DNA of 64,000 bases, taken from assembly GCA_964242575.1 (NCBI GenBank), contig CAXTCN010000013.1:6843-70842 (forward strand). The letters run 5' to 3'. The translations under genes and the position numbers were made by a program. The notes beneath the pieces were generated by a model. The model was not told where the DNA came from. It made no database searches and worked only from the letters and a program-made list of their open reading frames with translations. Source of the stretch: JANPPS01 sp964242575 (lineage in GTDB: Bacteria > Pseudomonadota > Alphaproteobacteria > Acetobacterales > Acetobacteraceae). Positions 50,118-59,294 of this stretch are shown piece by piece (positions within the stretch are counted from its first letter, which is position 1; each line of letters starts with the position of its first letter).

Positions 50118-51224
50118 ATGGCCGTGACCCTATCCTTCTATATCGCCCGGCAATTCCTGCTGGCGGTGCTGTCCATGCTGGCGGCGCTCGCGGGCCTCGT
50201 GCTGCTGTTCGACTTCATCGAGCTGTTGCGCCGCTCCGCCACCAAACCCGACGCGACGTTCGGGCTGGTGAGCGAAATCGCCGTGCTGCGGCTGCCGTTC
50301 GTGACCATCCAAATCCTGCCGTTCGCCGTGTTGCTTGGCGGCATCCTGGCGTTCTGGCGGCTGACGCGGTCCTCCGAGCTGATCGTCGCGCGCGCGTCCG
50401 GCGTGTCCGCCTGGCAGTTCCTCGCCGCGCCGCTCGCGTGCGCGCTGCTGCTGGGCGCGCTCACGACCGGCGCCATAAGCCCGCTCAGCTCGGCGATGCT
50501 GGCGCGGGCGGAGCTGCTGGACAACGCCTACCTCCGCACCGGCGGCGGCCCAGCGGCGCTGTCGGGCGGACAGCTCTGGCTGCGGCAGTCCGATCGGGCG
50601 CTGGACCCGCAGGGCGTCGCCATCCTGCACGCGCGCTCGGTCCGCCTACAGGGCAAGGCCCTGGTGGCGCAGGACGTGAGCGTGTTCCGCCTAGACGGAC
50701 AGGACCGTCTGCTGACCCGGATCGAGAGCGCGCGCGCCACGCTCGGCAGGGGCTTCTGGACCCTGGAGGGCGCCCGCAGCATCAAGCCGGACAGCCTGCC
50801 GGAGCCGGTCGGCACCATCCAACTGGCAACGGACCTCACCGTCGGCCGGGTGCAGGACAGCTTCGCCTCGCCAGACACGCTGTCCGTGTGGACATTGCCG
50901 GACTTCATCGGGCTGCTGGAGCGTTCCGGCTTCTCCGCCATCCGGCACCGGCTGCACTTCCAGGAGCTGCTGGCGCTGCCGTTGCTGGCCGGCACCATGG
51001 CCCTGGTCTCGGCCGGGTTCAGCATGCGCGCGACCCGGCGCGGCGGCGTGGCGCAAATGATCGCCAGCGGCGTCGCGGCCGGGTTCGCGCTGTTTGTGGT
51101 GAGCAAGGTCGCGGCCGAGTTCGGCCAGTCCGGCGCGTTGCCGGCGGCGCTCGCGGCCTGGGCGCCGGCGGGGGCGGGGCTGATGCTCGCTGTGGCGCTG
51201 CTGCTGCACCTGGAGGACGGCTAG
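50118..51224 (+). CDS. lptG: Lipopolysaccharide export permease LptG
   Basis: LptF and LptG form the inner-membrane part of the lipopolysaccharide exporter. The 368-residue protein has four to six hydrophobic helices, the N-terminal FYIARQFLLAVLSMLAALAG then FDFIELLRR typical of LptG, a periplasmic beta-jellyroll middle and C-terminal FQELLALPLLAGTMALVSAG. lptF normally precedes it, but here the opposite-strand glycosyltransferase lies upstream, so lptF is elsewhere. It is followed after 114 bases by lptD. Confidence 0.9.
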   Translation: MAVTLSFYIARQFLLAVLSMLAALAGLVLLFDFIELLRRSATKPDATFGLVSEIAVLRLPFVTIQILPFAVLLGGILAFWRLTRSSELIVARASGVSAWQFLAAPLACALLLGALTTGAISPLSSAMLARAELLDNAYLRTGGGPAALSGGQLWLRQSDRALDPQGVAILHARSVRLQGKALVAQDVSVFRLDGQDRLLTRIESARATLGRGFWTLEGARSIKPDSLPEPVGTIQLATDLTVGRVQDSFASPDTLSVWTLPDFIGLLERSGFSAIRHRLHFQELLALPLLAGTMALVSAGFSMRATRRGGVAQMIASGVAAGFALFVVSKVAAEFGQSGALPAALAAWAPAGAGLMLAVALLLHLEDG

Positions 51225-51338
51225 CGCCAAAGCCCGCCGCATGGCCGTTCGCGCCCTTTAAGCCTGCGTCCCATCCGGCTAAGCTGATTGCATGGCAAAC
51301 ATAATACCGTCCGGACCCCGCCAGACGCCGGCGCCGCA

Positions 51339-53558
51339 ATGAGCCGGGCACTCCGAACGCCGCTGTTCTGCGGCGCACTCGTTGCCGTGCTGGCCTGCAC
51401 CGGCCCCACGTTGGCGCAAACCTTCACCAACGCCCGCCGCGCACGCCCCACGGTGCCCGCGCAGCCGCTGTCCCGCTCCGAGCCGGTGACCTTCACCGCC
51501 GACGACGTGCAGTACGACCGCGACAACGCCATCGTCTCCGCATCCGGCAACGTCGAGGCCTGGCAGAACGACAACGTGCTGCGCGCGGACCGCATCACCT
51601 TCGACCGCAACACCAACGTCGCCGCCGCCAGCGGCAACGTGGTCATGGTGCAGCCAGACGGCCAGGTGCTGTTCAGCGACTATGCCGAGCTGACCGAGGG
51701 CCTGCGCGACGGCGTGCTGCGCGGCATGCGCGCGTTGCTGGCAGAGAACGGGCAGCTGGTGGCCAACGGCGCCCGGCGGACCGAGGGCCGGGTCAACGAG
51801 CTGTCGCGCGCCGTTTACACCACGTGCAACCTGTGCGCCGCCGACCCGACCAAGCCGCCGCTGTGGCAAATCCGCGCCCGTTCCGCGTTGCAGGACGGGG
51901 ACAACAAGCGCATCGAGTACCGCGACGCGGCGGTGGACATCTATGGCGTTCCGGTCGCCTGGTTCCCCTATATCTGGCACGCCGACCCGTCGGTGCGCCG
52001 GGCGTCCGGCTTCCTGGTGCCGTCGTTCGGGCAAACCAAGCACCTTGGCACGTTCCTCAACGTGCCGTATTTCTGGGCCATCGACGAGGTCTCGGACGCA
52101 ACCATCGCACCGACCTTCAACACGCGGCAGTACTTCAACCTGAACACCCAGTACCGCCGCCGCTTCAATGACGGCGCGCTCAACATCGAGGCCGGGCTGG
52201 GCCACCACCGCGGCAAGGTCGGCGCGGACATCTTCGCCAATGGCCTGTTCAACTACGACGACACCTGGCGCTACGGCTTCGACCTGAACCGCGCCACCAG
52301 CTCGCGGTACCTGCGGGACTACCGCATACAGAACCGCTCGGACGTGCTGACCAGCCGGCTGTTCCTGGAGGGCTTCGGCACCGGCGCGTACTCACGGCTC
52401 GACACCATCGCGTTCCAGGGCCTGGTCAGCAGCATCAACCAGAGCCGGCTGCCCTACGTGCTGCCGCGTTACCTCTACAGCTACTTCGGCGAGGTGGACC
52501 GGCTCGGCGGCCGGCTCAGCTTCGAGACGCAGAACTTCAACATCCTGCGCGAACAGGGCACCAACACCCAGCGCGCCTCCGCGTCGGTCAACTGGCAACG
52601 GCCGTTCACCGGGCGGTTCGGCGAGGTTTACGGCCTGACGCTCCGCGCCGACACCGCCGCCTACGTCGCGACCAGCCTTGACCAAGCTCCCAACTACGGC
52701 ACGTCGGCCTCGGCCGAGACCGCGCGGGCGCATCCGCAGGCGGCGCTCGAGGTGCGTTGGCCGCTGGTGCGCGCCACCAGCCGCGGCGGCACCCAACTGA
52801 TCGAGCCGATTGCGCAGATCGTCGCCGGGCCGAACACCGGCAGCTACCGCCGGCAGCGCTTCCCCAACGAGGACAGCCTGAATTTCGAGTTCACCGACCA
52901 GAACCTGTTCGCCCTGAACCGCTTCTCCGGCATCGACCGGCTGGAGGGCGGCGTCCGCGCCAACGTCGGGCTGCACCTGAACTGGACCCAGAACGGCGCC
53001 GTGGTGGATGCGCTGGTGGGCCAAAGCTTCCGCAGCCACGTGGACGACAGCTTCCCGGTGGGTTCAGGCCTTGAGAGGCGCGCGTCCGACATCGTGGCGC
53101 GCACGACCGTCTCGCCGGCGCCGTGGCTCGACCTCACGGGACGCACCCGGATCGACCACCGGAGCGGCAACGTCCGGTTCGCCGACGCCATCGGCAGCGC
53201 TGGCGTGCCGGCGCTGCGGGTGAACGCGGGCTACCTGTATTCCGCGACCAACCCGTACGTGCAGTACGACACGCCGACCCTCCCGGCGGCCTATTTCCAG
53301 CACCGCAACGAAATCACCCTCGGCGCCAGCACGGAGTTCCTGACCAACTACAAGGCCTCCGCCTTCGTCCGCCGCGACCTCAACACCGCCAAGCTCGTGA
53401 GCGCCGGGGTGCGCGGCAGCTACGAAGACGAGTGTTTCATCTTCGACGTGAGCGCCAGCCGGCGCTATACCTCGCTCAATGGCGACAACGGCGCGACGTA
53501 CCTGCTGTTCCAGATCACCTTCAAGACCGTGGGCCAGGTCGGCTTCAACGCCCTCTAG
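51339..53558 (+). CDS. lptD: LPS-assembly outer-membrane protein LptD
   Basis: LptD is the beta-barrel that inserts lipopolysaccharide in the outer leaflet. The 739-residue precursor has a signal peptide (LFCGALVAVLACTGPTLAQ), an OstA/LptA-like jellyroll (VTFTADDVQYDRDNAIVSAS then GNVEAW) and a long barrel rich in alternating aromatic residues (AWFPYIWHADPSVRRASGFL; VPSFGQTKHLGTFLNVPYFW). The CNLC pair near residue 165 and a late Cys (DECFIFDVSASRRY) could form its disulfides. The ATG at 51339 is preferred over the upstream TTG. Confidence 0.94.
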   Translation: MSRALRTPLFCGALVAVLACTGPTLAQTFTNARRARPTVPAQPLSRSEPVTFTADDVQYDRDNAIVSASGNVEAWQNDNVLRADRITFDRNTNVAAASGNVVMVQPDGQVLFSDYAELTEGLRDGVLRGMRALLAENGQLVANGARRTEGRVNELSRAVYTTCNLCAADPTKPPLWQIRARSALQDGDNKRIEYRDAAVDIYGVPVAWFPYIWHADPSVRRASGFLVPSFGQTKHLGTFLNVPYFWAIDEVSDATIAPTFNTRQYFNLNTQYRRRFNDGALNIEAGLGHHRGKVGADIFANGLFNYDDTWRYGFDLNRATSSRYLRDYRIQNRSDVLTSRLFLEGFGTGAYSRLDTIAFQGLVSSINQSRLPYVLPRYLYSYFGEVDRLGGRLSFETQNFNILREQGTNTQRASASVNWQRPFTGRFGEVYGLTLRADTAAYVATSLDQAPNYGTSASAETARAHPQAALEVRWPLVRATSRGGTQLIEPIAQIVAGPNTGSYRRQRFPNEDSLNFEFTDQNLFALNRFSGIDRLEGGVRANVGLHLNWTQNGAVVDALVGQSFRSHVDDSFPVGSGLERRASDIVARTTVSPAPWLDLTGRTRIDHRSGNVRFADAIGSAGVPALRVNAGYLYSATNPYVQYDTPTLPAAYFQHRNEITLGASTEFLTNYKASAFVRRDLNTAKLVSAGVRGSYEDECFIFDVSASRRYTSLNGDNGATYLLFQITFKTVGQVGFNAL

Positions 53559-53591
53559 CCCCGTGTAAATAGCTCGATTGGACCTCGCCCG

Positions 53592-54902
53592 ATGTTCCGC
53601 GTCCCGCCTGCCCTCGCCGTGGCGCTCGCCCTGGCCCTCTGCGCCCCGCCCGGCCACGCCCAGCCGCGCCCGCCAGCCGCCGCCGTGCCCACGCCCGCTC
53701 CGACCGGCGAGCGGATCGTGGCCGTGGTCAACGGGGACGTCATCACCACGGGGGACGTGGCCAACCGCGGCCGGCTGTTCGCGCTCAGCACGGGCCTGCC
53801 GGTCACGACCGAGGTGCTGAACCGCCTCCGCCCGCAAGTCTCGAAACAGCTCGTGGACGAGCGCCTCCGGTTGCAGGAAATACAGCGCCGCCAAATTGCC
53901 GTGAGCGACCGCGAGATCGCCGACGCCATCGGCGAGATCGAGCAGCGCAACGGCATGCCCAAGGGCGGGTTGCTCAACAGCCTGCGCGGCCAGGGCGTCG
54001 CGGGCCGCACGCTGATCGACCAAGTGCGCGTGCAGCTCGGCTGGACCCGGCTGTTGCGCCAGGAGCTAGGCTCCAAGGCGGAGATCAGCGAGGCGGACAT
54101 CCAGGACCAACTGCGCCTGTTCAAGGAACAAACTGGCCGGCCCGAGTTCCGCGTGGCGGAAATATTCATCCCAGTCGAGGACCCGGCCAAACAGGCCGAC
54201 GCCCAGCGCTTCGCCGACACGGTGATCGGCCAGCTCCGCGCCGGCGCGCCGTTCGCCGTCGTGGCCGCGCAGTTCAGCCAGAGCCAGACCGCGCTGCAAG
54301 GCGGCGACCTCGGCTGGGTCCACGCCAGCCAGCTTGATCCGGAGGTCGCGGCCATCGTGACCCAGATGCCGCCCAACGCCATAAGCAACCCGATCAACGT
54401 GGCCGGCGGCGTCATGATCGTGACGCTGCGCGCCAGGCGCGAGGTGGGGCGGGACCAGTCGACGGTGCTCAGCATCCGCCAAGTGTTCCTGCCCTTCGCC
54501 AGCCCGCTTGACCCCCGCGCGCCCAACGACCAGCAGAGGCGTGCCCTGGAACAGGCGCAGGGCATCTCCCGCAGCGTCAAAAGCTGCAAGGACGTCGAGG
54601 AGGCCAACGCCCGGACCGGTGCCGCGCGTCCCAGCGACCCCGGCGAGGTGCGCCTGGAAGGCATCGCCTCGCCCCCGCTGCGCGCGTTGCTGGGCGGCCT
54701 CACGCCGGGCCAGGCGAGCAAGCCGGTGGTGGCGGCCGAGGGCATCGCGGTGGTGATGGTCTGCAACCGCGAACAGAAGGCCGAGGCGGCGCCCAGCAAG
54801 GAGGAAATCAGCAACCGCCTGCTGTCGGAGCGCGTCGAGCTGACCTCCCGCCAGTTGCAGCGCGACCTTCGCCGCCGCGCGGTGCTGGAGGAGCGCGCGT
54901 AA
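53592..54902 (+). CDS. surA: Periplasmic chaperone / peptidyl-prolyl isomerase SurA
   Basis: SurA escorts outer-membrane proteins such as LptD. The 436-residue precursor has a signal peptide (PALAVALALALCAPPGHAQ), an N-terminal chaperone domain (RIVAVVNGDVITTGDVANRG; VDERLRLQEIQRRQI) and a parvulin domain (FRVAEIFIPVEDPAKQADAQ; LQGGDLGWVHASQLDPEVA). The C-terminal part carries Cys pairs (SVKSCKDVEEA; VVMVCNREQK). It stops with TAA where the ksgA start overlaps. Confidence 0.93.
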   Translation: MFRVPPALAVALALALCAPPGHAQPRPPAAAVPTPAPTGERIVAVVNGDVITTGDVANRGRLFALSTGLPVTTEVLNRLRPQVSKQLVDERLRLQEIQRRQIAVSDREIADAIGEIEQRNGMPKGGLLNSLRGQGVAGRTLIDQVRVQLGWTRLLRQELGSKAEISEADIQDQLRLFKEQTGRPEFRVAEIFIPVEDPAKQADAQRFADTVIGQLRAGAPFAVVAAQFSQSQTALQGGDLGWVHASQLDPEVAAIVTQMPPNAISNPINVAGGVMIVTLRARREVGRDQSTVLSIRQVFLPFASPLDPRAPNDQQRRALEQAQGISRSVKSCKDVEEANARTGAARPSDPGEVRLEGIASPPLRALLGGLTPGQASKPVVAAEGIAVVMVCNREQKAEAAPSKEEISNRLLSERVELTSRQLQRDLRRRAVLEERA

Positions 54903-55738
54903 CCCCGCTTCCTCCCCTGTGGGACGTCCCCCCTCTGCGTGACGTCATAGCCCGTCACGGCCTGGACGCGCGGCGCAAGCTGGGCCAGCACTTCCTGCTG
55001 GACGCGAACCTCACCGGCCGCATTGCCCGGCAAGCCGGGGACCTTGCCGGCCGGCATGTGGTGGAGGTCGGCCCGGGTCCCGGCGGCCTGACCCGCGCCT
55101 TGCTGGACACTGGCGCCGCGAGCGTCCTGGCGGTCGAGGTGGACCCGCGCGCCATCCAGGCCATCGAGGAGCTGGCGCAGGCCCATGCCGGCCGCCTGCG
55201 CGTTCTCGCCGCCGATGCGACCCGCACCGACCTCGCGGCCCTGGTGGACGCGCCCCGGCAGCTCGCGGCCAACCTACCCTACAACGTCGCGACCCCCCTG
55301 TTGATCGGCTGGCTGCGCCAGGCCGCGCTGTGGGAGCGCATGACGCTGATGTTCCAGCTTGAGGTGGCGGAACGCATCTGCGCGGCGCCGGACACCTCCG
55401 CTTACGGCCGGCTGTCGGTGCTGGTGCAATGGACCTGCCGCGCCGCGTTGCTGCTGCGCCTGCCCCCGGCCGCGTTCGTGCCGCCGCCCAAGGTCTGGTC
55501 CGCCGTGGTGGGCCTGGCGCCGCACGCGGCGCAGCCGGAGCCTGCGCTGTTCGCCGCCATGGAGCGCCTGACCGCGGCGGCGTTCGGGCAGCGGCGCAAA
55601 ATGCTGCGCGGCTCGCTCCGGGCGCTGGGCGGCGCGGCGCTGCTGGACCAGGCCGGCATCAGTCCCGAGCGGCGGGCCGAGACGCTCGACATCCCTGAGT
55701 TCGACCGCCTGGCGCGCCTGGTGGCCAGGGACTTATAG
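54899..55738 (+). CDS. ksgA: 16S rRNA dimethyladenosine transferase KsgA (RsmA), noncanonical start
   Basis: KsgA dimethylates two adenines near the 3' end of 16S rRNA. The conserved sequence begins PPLRDVIARHGLDARRKLGQ then HFLLD, continues VVEVGPGPGGLTRALLD and the NLPYNV motif IV, and ends normally. No ATG, GTG or TTG lies in frame before HFLLD: the codon at the expected overlap with surA is GTA (54899-54901), five bases after GGAGG. In relatives this spot would be GTGA (start over stop); here G to A gives GTAA. CTG at 54917 is the nearest alternative. The GTG at 55058 would remove the SAM-binding start. pdxA, usual between surA and ksgA, is absent. Confidence 0.9.
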   Translation, partial: VTPLPPLWDVPPLRDVIARHGLDARRKLGQHFLLDANLTGRIARQAGDLAGRHVVEVGPGPGGLTRALLDTGAASVLAVEVDPRAIQAIEELAQAHAGRLRVLAADATRTDLAALVDAPRQLAANLPYNVATPLLIGWLRQAALWERMTLMFQLEVAERICAAPDTSAYGRLSVLVQWTCRAALLLRLPPAAFVPPPKVWSAVVGLAPHAAQPEPALFAAMERLTAAAFGQRRKMLRGSLRALGGAALLDQAGISPERRAETLDIPEFDRLARLVARDL

Positions 55739-56641
55739 GCCGCGGTCCCAAGGCGCCGGGTCGCCGAACCGGGCCGCGAGGAAGTCCACGAAGCTGCGCA
55801 CCTTGGGCGCCAGGTTGCGTGGCGCAGGGTAGACCGCGTGCACGCCAGAGTCCCGCACGCGCCAGCCCTCCAGCAAGCGCACGAGCCGTCCGTCGCGCAG
55901 CGCGTCGCCGACGATGAACGTCGGCTGCAGGATAATCCCCTGCCCGGCCATGGCCGCCTCCGTCACTGCATCGCCGTTGTTCGCCACCAGGCTGCCGGAC
56001 ACGCCGACCGATTGCTCGCCGCTGTCGCCCTGGAAGGTCCAGGCCCCGCCGCCGCTGTAATAGGCATACAGCAGGCAGTCGTGCTGGCGCAGGTCGTCCG
56101 GCGTCACGGGCGCGCCACGGCGTCGCACGTAGTCCGGCGAGGCGCACAGCACGAATCGGCATGGCGCCAGCCGCCGCGCCATGAGGCTGCTGTCCTGCAT
56201 CGGGCCGATCCGCACCACCACGTCGTAGCCCTCCTCGATCAGGTCCACGACCCGGTCGTTCAGCACCATCTCCACCCGGATATGCGGATGCCGCGCGCAG
56301 AACTCGGCGGTCGCGGCAGCAAGGAAGCGGGCGCCGAAGCTCATGGGCGCATTGACCCGCAGCACGCCGTGCGGCTCAGCCCGGCGCTCGGACGCGGCGC
56401 GCTCAGCGGCGTCCAGGCTGTCCAGCACCGCCATGGCCTCGGCATAGAAGGCGGTTCCGGCCTCGGTCAGGCTTTGGCGGGTAGTGCTGCGGTTCAGCAG
56501 CCGCACGCCGAGCCGGTCTTCCAGCGCCCGTACGTAGCGTCCGGCCATCGCGGCGGTCACCCCAAGCTCCCGTCCCGCGGCGGACTGGCTGCCACGGTCC
56601 ACGGTGCGCACGAAGGCGGAAAGCTCCATGAACCGGTCCAC
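55733..56641 (-). CDS. LysR-family transcriptional regulator
   Basis: The 302-residue protein begins MDRFMELSAFVRTVDRGSQS, followed by the winged helix (AAGRELGVTAAMAGRYVRAL) and an effector domain (GVLRVNAPMSFGARFLAAAT; YDVVVRIGPMQDSSLMARRL). GTG at 56641 is chosen because this N-terminus is the family standard; the TTG at 56665 would add eight residues inside an operator-like palindrome. It is divergent from the dioxygenase-like and DoxX genes, its probable targets. Its last six bases overlap the ksgA stop. Confidence 0.9.
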   Translation of the reverse strand: MDRFMELSAFVRTVDRGSQSAAGRELGVTAAMAGRYVRALEDRLGVRLLNRSTTRQSLTEAGTAFYAEAMAVLDSLDAAERAASERRAEPHGVLRVNAPMSFGARFLAAATAEFCARHPHIRVEMVLNDRVVDLIEEGYDVVVRIGPMQDSSLMARRLAPCRFVLCASPDYVRRRGAPVTPDDLRQHDCLLYAYYSGGGAWTFQGDSGEQSVGVSGSLVANNGDAVTEAAMAGQGIILQPTFIVGDALRDGRLVRLLEGWRVRDSGVHAVYPAPRNLAPKVRSFVDFLAARFGDPAPWDRGL

Positions 56642-56648
56642 GCTCGTT

Positions 56649-56663
56649 GATACCACAGGTATC
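56649..56663. promoter_or_regulatory. Candidate LysR operator
   Basis: GATACC-ACA-GGTATC is a perfect 6-bp inverted repeat in the region between the LysR gene and the divergent VOC gene. The spacing to the LysR start suggests autoregulation and divergent control. Confidence 0.5.
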
Positions 56664-56746
56664 AACCCTTGTAAGCCGACCGCTCTAGCACGCCGGGTCG
56701 TTGCAGACTAAGTGCCGGAGGCGACAATGAAGGCTGGAGGCCCTCG

Positions 56747-57604
56747 ATGCCGGTTCTGACCGATAATTTAGTGCGTACGCCCGATGTCGCCGCGGTGCCG
56801 CTCCGCATCGGCAACGTGGCTCTGGCGGTGCGGGACCTCGCGGGCGTCGAACGGTTCTACCGCGATGTCATCGGCCTCCGCGTCGTGCAGCGCGGCCCGG
56901 ATAGCGTAAGCCTCGGTGCGGGCGGACCAGCCCTCCTGACGTTGCGCCACGTTCCAGGCGCAATCCCGGACGACCCGGCCGCCGCCGGCCTGTTCCACAT
57001 CGCGTTCCTGTTGCCCTCGCGCGCCGACCTCGGTCGGTGGATCGCCCATGCAAGCGCCCTCGGCCACGCCCTGGACGGCGCGGCCGACCACTTGGTGAGC
57101 GAGGCCGCGTACCTGCACGACCCCGAGGGCAACGGCGTGGAGATCTATGCCGACCGCCCCCGCGCGCAGTGGCGCTGGGACGTCGGACAGCTCGCGATGG
57201 CCAACAGCCGCCTCGACTTTCCGGGCCTGTTGCGCGAAGGCGCCGGCGCCGCATGGTCAGAGGCCCCGGCCGGCGTCACGGTCGGCCATGTCCACTTGCG
57301 GGTGGGCAACATCGCCGCCGCCGTCCGCTTCTACAAGGAAGCGCTTGGCCTGGACGTGGTTCGTTCCATGCCCGAAGCTGCGTTCATGTCCACCGGCGGC
57401 TATCACCACCACATCGCCGTCAACACCTGGAGCAGTGCGGGCGCCGGCCCACGCGACCCCCGGCGCGCTGGCCTGGACAGCGTGACCCTTGAGGCTGCGG
57501 ACCAGGCGGTCTTGGACGGCATCGCGCAGCGGGCCGGCATGGCTGCGGACCAGGATGGCCTGCGCGACCCCTGGGGCACCCTGCTCCGCTTCCGGCTCGC
57601 CTGA
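56747..57604 (+). CDS. Two-domain VOC protein (catechol-2,3-dioxygenase-like)
   Basis: The 285-residue protein has two vicinal-oxygen-chelate domains. Ligands are in the positions of CatE-type enzymes: LFHIAFLLPSRADLGR, HDPEGNGVEIYADRPRAQWR, VGHVHLRVGNIAAAVRFYKE, and HHHIAVNTW. It may be a ring-cleaving dioxygenase or a ring-fission/thiol-conjugating protein, with iron or manganese. GGAGG is eight bases upstream of the ATG. Divergent from LysR and followed 27 bases later by doxX, which suggests a small inducible stress operon. Confidence 0.85.
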   Translation: MPVLTDNLVRTPDVAAVPLRIGNVALAVRDLAGVERFYRDVIGLRVVQRGPDSVSLGAGGPALLTLRHVPGAIPDDPAAAGLFHIAFLLPSRADLGRWIAHASALGHALDGAADHLVSEAAYLHDPEGNGVEIYADRPRAQWRWDVGQLAMANSRLDFPGLLREGAGAAWSEAPAGVTVGHVHLRVGNIAAAVRFYKEALGLDVVRSMPEAAFMSTGGYHHHIAVNTWSSAGAGPRDPRRAGLDSVTLEAADQAVLDGIAQRAGMAADQDGLRDPWGTLLRFRLA

Positions 57605-57631
57605 CTTCAATCACGCATAAGGAACCCGCCC

Positions 57632-58060
57632 ATGAGCTCCACCACCAACACGCTGCGCACCCAGTCCTTGGCCGCAGAGTGGGCGCCGCGCCTGTTAAGC
57701 ATCTTGCGCATCGTCGCCGCGCTCATTTTCCTGCTGCATGGCACGCAGAAGCTGTTCGGCTTTCCCGCGCCGCCGGCAAGCGGCCTGCCCGCCGTGTTCT
57801 CGCTGTTCTGGGTCGGCGCGATCCTGGAGCTGGGCGGCGGGTTGCTGCTCCTGGCCGGCCTGTTCACCCGGCCCGTCGCGTTCGTGCTCTCAGGCGAGAT
57901 GGCCGTCGCATACTGGATGTTCCACGCGCCGCGCAGCCCCTTCCCGACCTTGAACAACGGCGACGCGGCCATCCTGTACTGCTTCGTGTTCCTGTACTTG
58001 GCCGCGGCCGGCGGCGGAGCTTGGAGCGTGGACCGGGCGCGCGAGCGCAGCACGTTCTAA
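57632..58060 (+). CDS. DoxX family membrane protein
   Basis: The 142-residue protein has four hydrophobic segments and the DoxX signature ALIFLLHGTQKLFGFPAPPA, then LFWVGAILELGGGLLLLAGL and GEMAVAYWMFHAPRSPFPTL. DoxX-like proteins often accompany aromatic or quinone-detoxifying genes, as the VOC gene does here. An AAGGAA site precedes the ATG. A strong terminator follows at 58064. Confidence 0.9.
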   Translation: MSSTTNTLRTQSLAAEWAPRLLSILRIVAALIFLLHGTQKLFGFPAPPASGLPAVFSLFWVGAILELGGGLLLLAGLFTRPVAFVLSGEMAVAYWMFHAPRSPFPTLNNGDAAILYCFVFLYLAAAGGGAWSVDRARERSTF

Positions 58061-58063
58061 AAA

Positions 58064-58096
58064 GCTAGGGGCGGGTCTCCAGACCCGCCCTTAGCA
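58064..58096 (+). terminator. Terminator after the VOC-doxX operon
   Basis: GCTAGGGGCGGGTCT and AGACCCGCCCTTAGC pair over about 15 positions with a tight CC-centred loop, three bases after the doxX stop. A T-run is weak, but position and strength fit a terminator. Confidence 0.65.
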
Positions 58097-58174
58097 GGAA
58101 CCGGCCTGTCATGGCGCAGGTTTGTTTAAGCCTGTTGCTGCGCCCCCCGCAAGGCTAGTGTAAGACCTGGCCAC

Positions 58175-58798
58175 ATGACACAGGATCAACAAGCGCGTTC
58201 AGGATACCATCACGGCAACCTACGGGAAGCCCTGGTAAGGGCCGCGCTCGACATGATAGCCCAGCGGGGCCTCGCGGGCCTCGCCATCGCCGAGATCGCC
58301 CGCGCCGTGGGCGTCAGCCCAGCCGCGCCCTACCGGCACTTCCGCGACCGCAGCGCATTGATCGCCGAGGTCGCGCGCCGCGGCTTCGAGGGCTTGATGG
58401 CTGACCTGGAACGAGCCTGGGGCAACGGACGCCCAGATCCCATCACCGCCCTGGAACGGTGTGGCCGCGCCCATTTGGCGTTCGCCGCGCGGGAGCCTGC
58501 CGCCTACGCCGCGATGTTCGACTCTGGCGCCGAACCCGAGGACCCCGCCGTGCAGCAGGCCTCGAACGCCGCCTTCGCCGTGCTCCGCCGCGGTGCCGAC
58601 GCTGCCTGCGCGTTGGCGGACGGAGCACGGCCGCCGCCGCTCATGGTGGCGCTGCACATCTGGTCCCTCACCCACGGCATCGCCACGCTGTTCCTGGGCG
58701 CACGCTCGCGCCGGCTGCCGATGCCGCCGGAAGCGTTGCTGGAAGCCGGCCTGCTGCTTTACCTCCAATCCCTGGGTATTACGCGCAGCAAGCCTTGA
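58175..58798 (+). CDS. TetR-family transcriptional regulator
   Basis: The 207-residue protein has the TetR N-terminal helix-turn-helix (GYHHGNLREALVRAALDMIA; IAEIARAVGVSPAAPYRHFR) and a TetR_C_33-like ligand domain (HLAFAAREPAAYAAMFDSGA). Function and ligand are unknown. No operator palindrome is obvious in the 114 bases upstream. It may regulate the DUF2852 gene after it or act on distant targets. Confidence 0.9.
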   Translation: MTQDQQARSGYHHGNLREALVRAALDMIAQRGLAGLAIAEIARAVGVSPAAPYRHFRDRSALIAEVARRGFEGLMADLERAWGNGRPDPITALERCGRAHLAFAAREPAAYAAMFDSGAEPEDPAVQQASNAAFAVLRRGADAACALADGARPPPLMVALHIWSLTHGIATLFLGARSRRLPMPPEALLEAGLLLYLQSLGITRSKP

Positions 58799-58857
58799 AA
58801 CCCGGCCCAACGCTCGCCACAGTGTAAGCGCTATTAACATGGGAGCGGAGAGCCTCG

Positions 58858-59253
58858 ATGCTTGCTAAGATGGATGAGTTCGGTAAGCCTGCCTGGATCG
58901 CTGCGACCCTCGTAGGATTCTTCCTGTTCTGGCCCTTGGGCTTGGCGATCCTGGCCTACCTCGCCTGGAGCGGACGCCTCGCGGTTATGCGCAACGAGGC
59001 GCCAGGGCAGTGGTCCAACCTGCGCAGCAGTATGAGCCGGGGTTTTGCGCCACGCAGCGGGAACCAGGCTTTCGACGACTACCGCGCTGAGACGCTACGG
59101 CGGCTTGAGGAGGAGCAGAAGGAGTTCGTCGAGTACCTGGAACGCCTGCGCCGCGCCCGCGATAAGGCGGAGTTCGACCAGTTCATGGCCGACCGTGGCC
59201 GTCAACAGGGCAGCGCCGTGGACACCAGCGACCGCGGCCCTATCAAAGCCTGA
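58858..59253 (+). CDS. DUF2852 membrane protein
   Basis: The 131-residue protein begins MLAKMDEFGKPAWIAATLVG with one hydrophobic segment (FFLFWPLGLAILAYLAWSG), then a soluble helical tail (FDDYRAETLRRLEEEQKEFV; EYLERLRRARDKAEFDQFMA). This is the DUF2852 pattern common in alphaproteobacteria. Function is unknown. A strong hairpin follows its stop. Confidence 0.85.
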   Translation: MLAKMDEFGKPAWIAATLVGFFLFWPLGLAILAYLAWSGRLAVMRNEAPGQWSNLRSSMSRGFAPRSGNQAFDDYRAETLRRLEEEQKEFVEYLERLRRARDKAEFDQFMADRGRQQGSAVDTSDRGPIKA

Positions 59254-59261
59254 CCAGAGTA

Positions 59262-59290
59262 AGGCCCTTTCCCCATGCGGGAAAGGGCCT
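59262..59290. terminator. Bidirectional terminator
   Basis: AGGCCCTTTCCC and GGGAAAGGGCCT form a perfect 12-bp stem around CATGC, exactly between the convergent DUF2852 and ferritin-like genes. Both orientations are GC-rich with an A/T step inside; it likely ends both transcripts. Confidence 0.75.
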
Positions 59291-59294
59291 CTGC

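Noticed and set aside
55058..55738. ksgA starting at GTG 55058
   Set aside because: It would remove GQHFLLD and part of the SAM site, so it cannot be the functional start.
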